64,000 nt of DNA from a virus, in the IMG/VR virus record IMGVR_UViG_3300027534_000002, positions 1 through 64,000 of that record. One strand, given 5' to 3'. A program made the translations under genes and the position numbers. The notes under the pieces were generated by a model, which did not search any database, was not told where the DNA came from, and worked only from the letters and a program-made list of their open reading frames with translations. Shown piece by piece: positions 1-7,097 of this stretch. Each line of letters begins with the position of its first letter. The stretch's first letter is position 1.

Positions 1-294
1 GTAGCAATAGAAACTTCCACCTACTTTCTCTGGTGCTCCTTCCAAAGATGTGAGGGAGTTGTTGGAGCAAAAGAAATGCCCACCTACTTTCTTTGGTGCT
101 CCTTCCAAGGATGTGAGGGAGTTGTTGGAGCAATAGAAATGCCCACCCACTTCCATTGGTGCTCCTTCCAAAGATGTGAGAGAGTTGTTGGTGCAATAGA
201 ACTCACCCTTTACTATCACATCTTCGAGAAAATCTGGCAATCGGTCTAGGTGCAAACTCCTAAGATCGACATCTTCTTGAATCACTTTTGGCAT
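1..294 (-). CDS. LRR-like repeat protein, truncated by window edge
   Basis: N-terminal 98 residues of a leucine-rich-repeat-like protein; the frame is open to the left edge, so the C-terminus lies outside. After a lead of about 30 residues (ending LDRLPDFLEDVIVKG) it enters repeats of about 22 residues with the pattern NNSLTSLEGAPxxVGGxFYC, the same unit as in the next four genes. The start is fixed by a promoter whose -10 ends 5 nt before the ATG. Function unknown; such short LRR-like families occur in large phage genomes. Confidence 0.8.
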   Translation of the reverse strand, partial: MPKVIQEDVDLRSLHLDRLPDFLEDVIVKGEFYCTNNSLTSLEGAPMEVGGHFYCSNNSLTSLEGAPKKVGGHFFCSNNSLTSLEGAPEKVGGSFYCY

Positions 295-299
295 ACAAT

Positions 300-328
300 A
301 CTATAGCTTAGGGCGTCTTATTCTTCAA
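300..328 (-). promoter_or_regulatory. Sigma70-type promoter of LRR gene 1
   Basis: Minus strand TTGAAG, 17-bp spacer containing ACGCCC, then TATAGT; 5 nt to the ATG at 294. The -35 lies in the last codons of the gene upstream. Confidence 0.75.
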
Positions 329-944
329 GGATATAAACATACTCTTTGATCTTAGATACTTTTCTAATTTCCTCTTCTGTGAAATAGATTCCTTTTGCAA
401 AAGAGATCCAAAGATTTCCACCAATCTCTTTAGGTAGGCCTTCTAAGGAAGTGAGAGAGTTGTAGCACGAGAAATCACCGCCTACTTTCTCTGGAGCACC
501 TTTCAGGGAAGCCAGAGAGTTGTTGTAGCAATAGAAATCACCACCTACTTCCATTGGTGACCCTTCTAGAGAAGTGAGAGGGTTTTGGTCACAAAAGAAA
601 TCGCCTTCTACTTTCTCTGGAGCACCTTCCAAGGAAGTGAGAGAGTTGTTGTAGCAATGGAAACTGCCTCCTACTTTCTCTGGTGCTCCTTTCAGGGAAG
701 TCAGAGAGTTGTTGTAGCAATGGAAATAACGTCCTACTTCCTTTGGCGCCCCTTTCAGAGAAGTGAGGGAGTTGTTGGTGCAAGAGAAATGACCTTCTAC
801 TTTCTCTGGCGCCCCTTCCAAGGATGTGAGGGAGTTGTTGTAGCAAAGGAAATTACCCTTCACTATCACATCTTCCAAGAAATCTGGCAATCGGTCTAGG
901 TACAAAGCACTAAGATCGACGTTTTCTTGAATCACTTTGATCAT
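318..944 (-). CDS. LRR-like repeat protein (208 aa)
   Basis: Seven or so tandem repeats of about 22 residues (NSLTSLEGAPEKVGGDFYCYN type) between an N-cap ending LPDFLEDVIVKG and a C-cap with the motif FTEEEIRKVSKIK. Conserved Leu, Gly-Ala-Pro and Cys-x-x-Asn positions suggest a short solenoid. Largest member of the local paralogue array and nearly identical in caps to its neighbours, so tandem duplication is evident. No signal peptide or enzyme motif; probably a cytoplasmic binding protein, function unknown. Confidence 0.88.
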   Translation of the reverse strand: MIKVIQENVDLSALYLDRLPDFLEDVIVKGNFLCYNNSLTSLEGAPEKVEGHFSCTNNSLTSLKGAPKEVGRYFHCYNNSLTSLKGAPEKVGGSFHCYNNSLTSLEGAPEKVEGDFFCDQNPLTSLEGSPMEVGGDFYCYNNSLASLKGAPEKVGGDFSCYNSLTSLEGLPKEIGGNLWISFAKGIYFTEEEIRKVSKIKEYVYILEE

Positions 945-949
945 ACAAT

Positions 950-978
950 ACTATAGATTAGGGCGTCTTATTCTTCAA
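950..978 (-). promoter_or_regulatory. Sigma70-type promoter of LRR gene 2
   Basis: TTGAAG-N17-TATAGT on the minus strand, spacer with ACGCCC; 5 nt to the ATG at 944. The -35 lies in the final codons of the gene upstream. Confidence 0.75.
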
Positions 979-1345
979 TGATATAAACTCTCCCTTTGAT
1001 CTTGGATACTTTTCTGATTTCCTCTTCTGTGAAATGGATCCCTTTTGCAAAAGAGATCCAAAGAATTCTACCAATCTCTTTAGGTAAACCTTCTAAAGAT
1101 GTAAGTTTGTTGTCGTGGCAAAAGAAATTACCACCTACTTTCTCCGGTGCTCCTTCTAAGGATGTGAAAGAGTTGTAGGGGCAATAGAAATTACCACCTA
1201 CTTTCTTTGGAGCCCCTTCTAAGGATGTGAGAGAGTTGTTGCCGCAAAAGAAATCACCCTTCACTATCACATCTTCCAAGAAATCTGGTAGTTTCTCGAG
1301 GTACAAATCACTAAGATCGACATCTCCTTGGATCACTTTGATCAT
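968..1345 (-). CDS. LRR-like repeat protein (125 aa)
   Basis: Short paralogue with three LRR-like units (NNSLTSLEGAPKKVGGNFYC) between the same N-cap (LEKLPDFLEDVIVKG) and C-cap (FTEEEIRKVSKIK) as its neighbours. The difference in repeat number from the 208-aa neighbour indicates repeat expansion or contraction. Its own promoter sits 5 nt upstream of the ATG. Confidence 0.88.
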   Translation of the reverse strand: MIKVIQGDVDLSDLYLEKLPDFLEDVIVKGDFFCGNNSLTSLEGAPKKVGGNFYCPYNSFTSLEGAPEKVGGNFFCHDNKLTSLEGLPKEIGRILWISFAKGIHFTEEEIRKVSKIKGRVYIIEE

Positions 1346-1350
1346 ACAAT

Positions 1351-1379
1351 ACTATAGCTTAGGGCGTAGTCGATCTCAA
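1351..1379 (-). promoter_or_regulatory. Sigma70-type promoter of LRR gene 3
   Basis: TTGAGA-N17-TATAGT on the minus strand, spacer with ACGCCC; 5 nt to the ATG at 1345. Confidence 0.72.
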
Positions 1380-1380
1380 C

Positions 1381-1881
1381 TTATACATTGATGATTCTGC
1401 CTTTAATATTTGACACTTTTCTAATTTCCTCCTTCGTGAAATAGATCCCTTTAGCAGAAGAGATATAAAGATCTTCACCAATCTTTTTAGGTAATCCTTC
1501 TAGTGAAATGAGAGGATTGTAAATACAACTGAAATTTCCTCCTACTTCCTCTGGAGCACCTTCTAAGGAAGTGAGAGAGTTATAAGAGCAATCAAAATAT
1601 CCATATACTTTGGCTGGAGCTCCATTTAGGGTCTTGAGACTGTTATATGTACAGTTGTAATTTCCACCTACTTTCTCTGGGGCTCCTTCTAAGGATGTGA
1701 GGGAGTTGTTGTAGCAATAGAAACCACGACCTACTTTCTCTGGAGCACCTTCTAGAGAGGATAGGAAGTTGAAAGCGCAATGGAACATGCCATGTACAAC
1801 CATAACCTCTTTCATGAAGTCTGGTATTTTAGTGATGTATAATTTACTAACATTAACACTTCCATGAATTTCTTTCGACAT
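1381..1881 (-). CDS. LRR-like repeat protein (166 aa)
   Basis: Fourth paralogue, more diverged: five repeats such as YNSLKTLNGAPAKVYGYFDCS, N-cap ITKIPDFMKEVMVVHG, C-cap FTKEEIRKVSNIKGRI. No clear promoter of either class directly upstream; an AT-rich AATATT box lies 5 nt from the ATG but lacks a -35. It may be read from the promoter of the next gene upstream, 15 nt away. Confidence 0.87.
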   Translation of the reverse strand: MSKEIHGSVNVSKLYITKIPDFMKEVMVVHGMFHCAFNFLSSLEGAPEKVGRGFYCYNNSLTSLEGAPEKVGGNYNCTYNSLKTLNGAPAKVYGYFDCSYNSLTSLEGAPEEVGGNFSCIYNPLISLEGLPKKIGEDLYISSAKGIYFTKEEIRKVSNIKGRIINV

Positions 1882-1896
1882 ATAAAAATATTCGGA

Positions 1897-2526
1897 TTAC
1901 CGGTCCTTAATATATTTAACAAACCCTCGGATTTTCGACCGTTTCCTAATTTCTGTTTCTGGGAAAAATTCTTTCAATTTCAAAGGAATATAAAAATCTT
2001 CGCCAATTTCTGATGGTATGCCCTCTAATGAAACCAGAGGATTGTCAATGCATGAAAATGAATATTTTACTATTCTCGGTGCACCTTTCAAAGAGGTGAG
2101 ATTGTTGTTATAGCAATAGAAATCCCCACCTACTCTCTTAGGAGCTCCCTCTAGTGTAGAAAGTTTATTATCATTGCAATAGAAAATCCCATCTACTTCA
2201 TCGGGGGCTCCTTCTAATGACACGAGTGAGTTAATACCACAATCGTAATCTGTCCCTACTTCTATTGGACCTCCTTCTAGAGTAGTGAGAGAGTTGCAAG
2301 AGCAGTCAAAGGATCCTTTTACTTTCTCGGGGCCTCCTTTTAATGATTTAAGCCTATTTGAATAACAATCAAATGTTTGTACTACTCTTGGGCTATTCTC
2401 TAATGTATAAAGATAATTTTCTATACATGAAAACATCCCATTGACTACAGCACCATTGAGAAATTCCGGCAATTTAAAAAGAACCAATTCATCAAGAATT
2501 ACATTGCCGTTAATAACCTTCTCCAT
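1897..2526 (-). CDS. LRR-like repeat protein (209 aa)
   Basis: Most diverged of the five: seven repeats (e.g. NSLTTLEGGPIEVGTDYDC) with caps FKLPEFLNGAVVNG and FPETEIRKRSKIRG. A promoter with -10 ending 5 nt before the ATG fixes the start. It lies furthest upstream in the array and may represent the older copy; that order is an inference from divergence only. Confidence 0.87.
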   Translation of the reverse strand: MEKVINGNVILDELVLFKLPEFLNGAVVNGMFSCIENYLYTLENSPRVVQTFDCYSNRLKSLKGGPEKVKGSFDCSCNSLTTLEGGPIEVGTDYDCGINSLVSLEGAPDEVDGIFYCNDNKLSTLEGAPKRVGGDFYCYNNNLTSLKGAPRIVKYSFSCIDNPLVSLEGIPSEIGEDFYIPLKLKEFFPETEIRKRSKIRGFVKYIKDR

Positions 2527-2531
2527 AGTAT

Positions 2532-2560
2532 ATTATAAATCAGTGCTCTCTATTCATCAA
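2532..2560 (-). promoter_or_regulatory. Sigma70-type promoter of the 209-aa LRR gene
   Basis: TTGATG-N17-TATAAT on the minus strand; 5 nt (ATACT) to the ATG at 2526. The -35 overlaps the stop region of the gene upstream. Confidence 0.72.
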
Positions 2561-2844
2561 GCGTTATATTCGTCATTCCATCGTTTGATTTGTGACTCTC
2601 GAAAGATATTAGTACTTTTGACTAAGTTTAGGAACTGAGGCCAATTCTCCTTTGGTCTTTTGCTCTGTGCTAAATAGTCTACTGCTTTTGCTAATACGTA
2701 TTCGTGTGCAGTTGGTTCGGGTGGAATAACGGCTGGATCGTGGTCGTACCACTTATACCCACAATTGCTACACTGACCTTTTGGTTCGCCCATCGAATCA
2801 CAAATGAATGGATCTTCTACGTAGTTCTTACAATTTGTCTTCAT
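2557..2844 (-). CDS. Hypothetical protein with possible zinc-binding cysteines
   Basis: 95 residues from MKTNCKNY. Four cysteines at the N-terminus (C5, C14 and the CxxC of GQCSNCGYKWYDHD) could form a small zinc knuckle, followed by a basic helical tail. Starting at 2844 gives a 17-nt overlap with the gene upstream; a longer frame to 2892 would overlap it more and is less likely. Not recognised as a named family. Confidence 0.65.
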   Translation of the reverse strand: MKTNCKNYVEDPFICDSMGEPKGQCSNCGYKWYDHDPAVIPPEPTAHEYVLAKAVDYLAQSKRPKENWPQFLNLVKSTNIFRESQIKRWNDEYNA

Positions 2845-3031
2845 TGTGTTGCTTGGGCTTTTCCCAAAAGACAATAAAGTCTTCCGCGGCATCTACCCCA
2901 TCTTGAAATTTATCCCAATACTCTGCACCATATTCTTTTTCATTCTTTTCGACATAAACGGCAACCATCCGTTCGATCAAATGGAAAAAATGGTTCTTTT
3001 TAAATTTACTGTCTAAAGTGCTGGACTCCAT
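2828..3031 (-). CDS. Hypothetical protein (67 aa)
   Basis: Small acidic/aromatic protein (FFHLIERMVAVYVEKNEKEYGAEYWDKF). A late-like box (CAAGTA, one mismatch) ends 6 nt before the ATG. Follows the 285-aa gene by 5 nt and overlaps the next gene, so probably one transcription unit. No family recognised. Confidence 0.65.
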   Translation of the reverse strand: MESSTLDSKFKKNHFFHLIERMVAVYVEKNEKEYGAEYWDKFQDGVDAAEDFIVFWEKPKQHNEDKL

Positions 3032-3036
3032 ACTTC

Positions 3037-3894
3037 TTACTTGATCATTTTTTTGATTTTCTCGAATGCCTCATTTTGGCGAGGAATAATTTCAGTCTCG
3101 TAAACCTTCGCAAATTCTTCGGAATTTTTAAAGTAGTACACATTATCAAAAGAAACCATTCCAAGGTTCTCCCCATCACGGGTGACCTTATATTTCTCGC
3201 TCTGGATGAAGTCAACGATATATTGTTTATACTTTTCAACTGGCGCCCGGTTTTGTTTGCCTTTGATTTGCACAATGGTCTTTGAGGATGGTGGGGAGAG
3301 TTCCATAGTAACGTGAGGATTATTACCTCGATCCCATAGGCTGATGATTGAAGTTGGCTTGACTTTGTACGATTCATTTTTCGCACAGTGGCCCATTGAC
3401 TCTCCCTCATATTGACACACCTTTGCGGTAAGAGCACCGATGATCTTATGTCCGTTTTCAAACACATGGATCACCTTATAGTCGACACCCTCGACCAATT
3501 GATTCTTATCGACAGACGCCCCGGAGTTAGCCATCTGCTCGTCCCAGACTTCAATCTCATTGCAGTAGATATCTTCTGGAGTCTTCTTGTAGAGCTTCGA
3601 CAAATATTTTTCATCTTTGGTCAAGAGGAAGTCGCACACATGAAGAAGGAAATCAATGCGACCATTATCATATACCACGACATAAGCATTCTTTTTCCAA
3701 TCCTCGTCGCCTTTCGCTGGATTGTATTTACGTACAATGTTTTGCAATTCATGTCGGCACATTTCGCCGGAACTTTCGAAGAAGCGCTTCTCCGCCTTGA
3801 CCAGCCATTGAGTGATCACTTCATTGTCAATGCCTTTGATTTTGGTGACTTTATTAACTGCTTCGATGATTGGCTCGATTGAGATAAGATTCAT
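3037..3894 (-). CDS. PcfJ-like domain protein
   Basis: 285 residues. The region around 165-235 reads GESMGHCAKNESY, then SIISLWDRGNNPHVTMEL and VQIKGKQNRAP, matching the layout of PcfJ-like domains (a GHC motif, a strand SLxD with a Thr-x-Glu pair, then QxxGKxNR). PcfJ proteins come from conjugative plasmids and large phages and have no settled function. The N-terminal half is helical and unrecognised. Own promoter with a 23-nt leader, longer than most here. Confidence 0.7.
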   Translation of the reverse strand: MNLISIEPIIEAVNKVTKIKGIDNEVITQWLVKAEKRFFESSGEMCRHELQNIVRKYNPAKGDEDWKKNAYVVVYDNGRIDFLLHVCDFLLTKDEKYLSKLYKKTPEDIYCNEIEVWDEQMANSGASVDKNQLVEGVDYKVIHVFENGHKIIGALTAKVCQYEGESMGHCAKNESYKVKPTSIISLWDRGNNPHVTMELSPPSSKTIVQIKGKQNRAPVEKYKQYIVDFIQSEKYKVTRDGENLGMVSFDNVYYFKNSEEFAKVYETEIIPRQNEAFEKIKKMIK

Positions 3895-3917
3895 AATTAA
3901 GTGCGTTGGTGTTTATA

Positions 3918-3946
3918 ACTATACCACTTGGTGTTTGTTCGATCAA
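3918..3946 (-). promoter_or_regulatory. Sigma70-type promoter
   Basis: TTGATC, spacer with ACACCA, TATAGT, exact 17-bp spacing; 23 nt from the -10 to the ATG at 3894. Confidence 0.78.
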
Positions 3947-3956
3947 CCGATATGTG

Positions 3957-4475
3957 TTACTGATTTGCTAAAATAAATTTGCGAACTTCGTCGTCGATGA
4001 TTGGTTTGCCTTCGTGAAGAATACTCACAATGATTTTGTATAATTCAAATGCTTTCTTTTCGAAAAAGGCGGTCGCTGCTTCGAATCCCATTGTCTCGAT
4101 CCAACAATTCATTTGAGGATATTGAGGCGCAAAGTGTGCTATTGAACCATTATGGAAATTACCAATCCAGCAGAGAAGAAATATCGCTCCTTTCACATTC
4201 TTGTCACTAACCATGTATTCGAAGAACACTGCTCTTTCTTCCGGGGCCTTGCCTACATATCTATTAAGCTTCGTGATATACTCGCCGTCGAGAAAGACAA
4301 TAGATCTTCCTTTGGTGGTAGCATGTTCTTTCAGTGCATCTACATTCGCATCATTAAGATATGCCTTGCGAATTGTTGGCCATTTAACATTAGTACCTCT
4401 ACAGGCAAAGATAGAAGAAGATTTCAAAGGTTGCCTATTCATAGACACCTTAGTGTTCTTACGCAGATCGATCAT
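3957..4475 (-). CDS. Hypothetical protein (172 aa)
   Basis: Soluble, no recognised motif. Internal GRSIVFLDGEYITKLNRYVG and a C-terminal helical part (FEKKAFELYKIIVSILHEG) suggest a compact alpha/beta fold. Monocistronic: own promoter upstream, and the promoter-bearing intergenic region of the next gene downstream. Confidence 0.75.
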   Translation of the reverse strand: MIDLRKNTKVSMNRQPLKSSSIFACRGTNVKWPTIRKAYLNDANVDALKEHATTKGRSIVFLDGEYITKLNRYVGKAPEERAVFFEYMVSDKNVKGAIFLLCWIGNFHNGSIAHFAPQYPQMNCWIETMGFEAATAFFEKKAFELYKIIVSILHEGKPIIDDEVRKFILANQ

Positions 4476-4501
4476 AGTTATTATATGCTTTGGTTGTTAA
4501 T

Positions 4502-4530
4502 AACTATACAACGTGGTGTTTGTTTACTCA
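4502..4530 (-). promoter_or_regulatory. Sigma70-type promoter
   Basis: TTGAGT, spacer with ACACCACG, TATAGT, 17-bp spacing; 26 nt to the ATG at 4475. One of the clearest examples of the spacer word. Confidence 0.8.
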
Positions 4531-4549
4531 ACTGCTTATGTTAGTGATA

Positions 4550-4832
4550 TGGTAGGGGCGGAGGGATTCGAACCCACAATCAACCGATTATGCTTACCAC
4601 TACGGCTTTCGCCGCCTGTATAGTTTGTGGTCTGGACTATCCCTTAATCTTCGACATGACTCGGTAAGATTGAACTATTATAGTCTCTGCACGTTCCTCT
4701 TTCGAGGCTTCGCTCAGGATTGGCATCGGCATTATCCGTTAAGCGTTCCCTGAATTTAAGTTCTGCTAACTTACTATTTCTAATAAGAAGACCCGTTAAA
4801 GTCGGCTGCTTTGACCCTTAAGCTACACCCCC
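4550..4832 (-). tRNA. tRNA-Met/Ile2 (CAU) interrupted by a group I intron
   Basis: Exons 4832-4800 (33 nt) and 4592-4550 (43 nt with CCA) join to a 76-nt tRNA: acceptor GGGGGTG/CGCCCCT, anticodon loop CTCATAA, T-loop TTCGAAT, A73. The anticodon CAU is fixed by the splice rules (5' exon ends in U, intron ends in G); CAU tRNAs can be elongator Met or lysidine-modified Ile2, and the G1-U72 pair argues against an initiator. Unspliced, the loop might be misread as Lys(UUU). Confidence 0.88.
4593..4799 (-). other. Group I intron (IC3-like) in tRNA(CAU)
   Basis: 207-nt intron after U33. P1 forms between exon GACT plus intron T and the guide GGGTC, giving the U-G pair at the 5' splice site; the last base is G. 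Core words match the cyanobacterial tRNA-Leu and Azoarcus tRNA introns: AATCCTGAGC, GTGCAGAGACTATAAT (J6/7-P7) and AAGGGATAGTCCAGACC (P7 3' side), then a GGCGAAAGCC P9 tetraloop hairpin. No endonuclease ORF inside. Probably self-splicing. Confidence 0.88.
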
Positions 4833-4850
4833 ATAAATTTTTTCTAAAGA

Positions 4851-5357
4851 TTACTCAAACTGGATGCTTTCAAATTCAACAATGTATCCCCCGGATTTAT
4901 TTTGGTTTTCGTTCAACACTACCTTATATTCATCACCCCTGATCCCTACTACATACATCCCCTTATATGTTCCACTGGTAATGCACTTACTTCCTACAAT
5001 ATTTTCCGGTATGATTAAATTGTTTTCAGTGGTCCACTTGAGAACAGCAGCCCGATGATGTGACCGTGCAATATCTGGTGCATCATCGAGGATTTCTACT
5101 AGATTAGAATCTCCTGTTAAATATAGATGGTCTTCCATGTACTTAGCCAGACTGAAGCCATCATCAGTAAATACCCCATATCTTGAGATCCTTCCGAAAA
5201 CCTTTTTTATATCAGAGATGCATTCTTCATCAGAAGAACCTTCATTGCAAGCATCTAGCCAATCACAATACCTACCAATGAGCCTCTGAACATCAGGGGC
5301 AGTATAATCAATTTGATCTTCGCTGAACTTTGGTCTCTTGATTGTGGTTGCTTGCAT
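4851..5357 (-). CDS. Hypothetical protein (168 aa)
   Basis: Soluble. N-terminal half helical (VQRLIGRYCDWLDACNEG), C-terminal 55 residues look like a small beta-barrel (GSKCITSGTYKGMYVVGIRGDEYKVVL). Start fixed by a promoter with the -10 ending 5 nt before the ATG. No family recognised. Confidence 0.75.
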   Translation of the reverse strand: MQATTIKRPKFSEDQIDYTAPDVQRLIGRYCDWLDACNEGSSDEECISDIKKVFGRISRYGVFTDDGFSLAKYMEDHLYLTGDSNLVEILDDAPDIARSHHRAAVLKWTTENNLIIPENIVGSKCITSGTYKGMYVVGIRGDEYKVVLNENQNKSGGYIVEFESIQFE

Positions 5358-5362
5358 ATATT

Positions 5363-5391
5363 ATTATCAATGATGGTGTGTATAGATTCAA
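5363..5391 (-). promoter_or_regulatory. Sigma70-type promoter
   Basis: TTGAAT, spacer with ACACACCA, GATAAT, 17-bp spacing; 5 nt to the ATG at 5357. It begins 1 bp after the terminator of the gene upstream. Confidence 0.75.
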
Positions 5392-5392
5392 C

Positions 5393-5423
5393 AAAAAAGC
5401 ACACTGTTTTAGTGTGCTTTTTT
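5393..5423. terminator. Bidirectional rho-independent terminator
   Basis: Perfect stem GCACACT/AGTGTGC with A6 on one side and T6 on the other and a 5-nt loop (GTTTT). It ends the 174-aa gene (minus) and isolates the next promoter. Confidence 0.9.
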
Positions 5424-5458
5424 GCTATGAAATATGATTCGGAAAATGAATTTGAATC

Positions 5459-5983
5459 TTATGGTGTTCTCATTGCATTCATCGCGCCTTTAGTAAAGCC
5501 GTCTGCCTGGGCTGCGCCTGCTGACGCTGCGGTCGATCCTACAATACTTGATGCTGCGTCATTCAAATCATCAAGAGAAAGACTTGTATTTAGAAGACCT
5601 TCCCAATTACTGTCAAGACTCACTAATTTTTGAATAATTTGATCTGCTTGTGTTAAAAGTTTGGTCAGTTGTCTTGCCTGTGCCTTCGCCTCTGCTGCAG
5701 CTGCCCCCGTCTTGGCAATATTGCTAATGTTTGCACCGACTTGCGCAGCACCTCTTCCTACTGCCTTCGCCGCGCTCCCTACTGCACTTCCTGCAGCACT
5801 TCCCAAGCCACTAACAGCGCCCTTGAGTTTATCCCACCAAGCTTCATCGATTCTTGATGGATCAGCAATGTATTGCTCAATGAGTTGTCTAATTTGTCCC
5901 GCATAAAGCTCTCTTGCTTCTGCGATCTGTACAGTCTGGGAGTATGATTCCCAAAGACGATTGTTCTCGGTATAATGTCTCAT
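5459..5983 (-). CDS. Putative virion-associated protein (174 aa)
   Basis: N-terminal signature NNRLWESYSQTV, similar to the starts of three other late genes here (LIFEQYRKVL, LICEAYADQI, TIQRQYLGTI). The middle is Ala/Gly-rich (residues about 58-100: SGLGSAAGSAVGSAAKAVG), amphipathic, then a coiled-coil-like helix. A late box TAAGTA ends 6 nt before the ATG and a strong terminator follows, giving a single-gene late unit. Inference: internal or tail-associated structural protein. Confidence 0.7.
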   Translation of the reverse strand: MRHYTENNRLWESYSQTVQIAEARELYAGQIRQLIEQYIADPSRIDEAWWDKLKGAVSGLGSAAGSAVGSAAKAVGRGAAQVGANISNIAKTGAAAAEAKAQARQLTKLLTQADQIIQKLVSLDSNWEGLLNTSLSLDDLNDAASSIVGSTAASAGAAQADGFTKGAMNAMRTP

Positions 5984-5989
5984 GGATAA

Positions 5990-5995
5990 TACTTA
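5990..5995 (-). promoter_or_regulatory. Late promoter box TAAGTA
   Basis: TAAGTA, 6 nt, ATG (5983). Confidence 0.65.
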
Positions 5996-6002
5996 CTTAT
6001 GT

Positions 6003-6134
6003 TTATTCGTCGTGCTGTTCGAATAATTGCTTTTCAATTTTTTCCCGGATGTCATCTTTGAGGTTTAACGCAAGAAGTGCAACGATTGCAATCCATTCTT
6101 TAACGGGCAAGCTAATTGAAATTTTATTTTTCAT
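6003..6134 (-). CDS. Small protein (43 aa)
   Basis: MKNKISISLPVKEWIAIVAL start, then a charged helix ending EKQLFEQHDE. The central WIAIVALLAL could be a short membrane-touching helix. Lies between two late genes on opposite strands; no promoter box at standard spacing, so moderate support only. Confidence 0.45.
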   Translation of the reverse strand: MKNKISISLPVKEWIAIVALLALNLKDDIREKIEKQLFEQHDE

Positions 6135-6138
6135 GTGA

Positions 6139-6144
6139 TAAGTA
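6139..6144 (+). promoter_or_regulatory. Late promoter box TAAGTA
   Basis: TAAGTA, 6 nt, ATG (6151) on the plus strand. Confidence 0.6.
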
Positions 6145-6150
6145 TTAATA

Positions 6151-6339
6151 ATGATTACTGAATATTGGATTGAACGACGAGATCACATGGACGATTGGAA
6201 ACCTATTGACAAGGCTTATAGCCATCGTGAAGCAAAAGAATTATATGATTCACATGCATCAAGAGTTTGTGGGGAGCTTGGTAGTAGCAGTGACATTCGC
6301 GTACTTAAAGTAACTTGGGAGGTTATATCGTTTCGATAA
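6151..6339 (+). CDS. Small protein (62 aa), lone plus-strand gene
   Basis: MITEYWIERRDHMDDWKPID then EAKELYD and DIRVLKVTWEVI: the pattern of a small alpha/beta phage protein with an end strand. Only plus-strand gene in the first 19 kb; a late box at the correct distance supports it. It ends 2 nt before the 3' end of the convergent tRNA gene. Function unknown. Confidence 0.65.
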   Translation: MITEYWIERRDHMDDWKPIDKAYSHREAKELYDSHASRVCGELGSSSDIRVLKVTWEVISFR

Positions 6340-6340
6340 A

Positions 6341-6416
6341 TGGTAGCCACGGTCGGACTCGAACCGACACTCTACGGATTTTAAGTCCGTTGCCTCTGCC
6401 ATTGGACTACGTGGCC
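6341..6416 (-). tRNA. tRNA-Leu (UAA), short variable loop
   Basis: 76 nt with CCA. Acceptor GGCCACG/CGTGGCT, anticodon arm ACGGA-CTTAAAA-TCCGT, variable loop only 5 nt (AGAGT), T-loop TTCGAGT. Bacterial tRNA-Leu normally has a long variable arm. Confidence 0.9.
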
Positions 6417-6434
6417 ATGTTTCGTGTGATAGAT

Positions 6435-6860
6435 TTATTTATTTGAGTCGAGAAGATAAAGCAATGATTTCATATACTTTAGTACTTGGTCCTCTGTTGG
6501 GCTATCACTAAGATTTGCTAGCATGTCTGCAATTTTGACTTCTGTTGCGAATCGGTTCGACGCAATGGTTTTAATATACTCGTCGTATGGAATGTCTTTC
6601 TTTTTTGTCAACATGATGACGATATCGATGATTTGGTTCGAAATCCCTTGATCTCGTAGATCTTCGACTGTCACTGACGTATCTTCCAGAACATCATGAA
6701 GCCATGCCACTGCTTCGACACCTGGATTGTCTGTGAGTCTCGATGCAACAGCTTCGGGATGTTTAATATAAGGAGTAACACCATCTCGCCGAAATTGCCC
6801 TTCGTGAGCCTTTATTGCAATGCGTTTGGCAATCTCTACGATATCGTTTGTTGGTGTCAT
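6435..6860 (-). CDS. HD-domain hydrolase, RelA/SpoT (MESH1)-like
   Basis: 141 residues, the size of a stand-alone small alarmone hydrolase. Metal-binding HD set visible: H34 (YIKHP), H55-D56 with E59-D60 (AWLHDVLEDT), D112 (KIADMLANL). In this family these bind Mn2+ and remove the 3' pyrophosphate of (p)ppGpp. No synthetase domain. Inference: lowers alarmone during infection, or acts on a related nucleotide. Own promoter. Confidence 0.85.
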   Translation of the reverse strand: MTPTNDIVEIAKRIAIKAHEGQFRRDGVTPYIKHPEAVASRLTDNPGVEAVAWLHDVLEDTSVTVEDLRDQGISNQIIDIVIMLTKKKDIPYDEYIKTIASNRFATEVKIADMLANLSDSPTEDQVLKYMKSLLYLLDSNK

Positions 6861-6869
6861 GTGTATAAT

Positions 6870-6898
6870 ACAATACCTCGTGGTTGTTATCTAATCAA
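6870..6898 (-). promoter_or_regulatory. Sigma70-type promoter
   Basis: TTGATT, spacer with ACAACCACG, TATTGT, 17-bp spacing; 9 nt to the ATG at 6860. Confidence 0.78.
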
Positions 6899-6905
6899 AT
6901 ATTGT

Positions 6906-7055
6906 TTAGTTTGTCAGATAATATTTCTTGAGGATTTTATACCATATCGATTCATCGTCTTCACTCAGCGAGAATCTAGATTCCAACCAAGTTCTTTCGA
7001 AATCAGTAAGATGAAAGGTTTCCATTAAGAATTGGCTTATGCTTTCGTAATCCAT
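6906..7055 (-). CDS. Small acidic protein (49 aa)
   Basis: MDYESISQFLMETFHLTDFE..., two short helices, acidic. A late box TAAGTA ends 7 nt before the ATG, which is the main support for such a short frame. Function unknown. Confidence 0.6.
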   Translation of the reverse strand: MDYESISQFLMETFHLTDFERTWLESRFSLSEDDESIWYKILKKYYLTN

Positions 7056-7062
7056 ATACTGT

Positions 7063-7068
7063 TACTTA
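7063..7068 (-). promoter_or_regulatory. Late promoter box TAAGTA
   Basis: TAAGTA, 7 nt, ATG (7055). Confidence 0.6.
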
Positions 7069-7097
7069 ACAGCATGGCGACTAGCTAAGCACAATTC

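Noticed and set aside
585-899. Long plus-strand frame across the LRR array
   Set aside because: Antisense echo of the 66-nt coding repeats; no promoter or start context.
1-1880. Regular DNA repeats that could suggest a CRISPR array
   Set aside because: The repeats are in frame, code for LRR units of 22 residues, and have no unique spacers.
4550-4832. Reading the intron-bearing tRNA as Lys (UUU)
   Set aside because: That needs an intron ending in A. Splicing after U33 with a terminal G gives CTCATAA and a proper P1 helix, so CAU.
5661-5906. Plus-strand frame opposite the Ala-rich virion protein
   Set aside because: Shadow of the GC-rich alanine codons; the minus-strand frame has late promoter and terminator.
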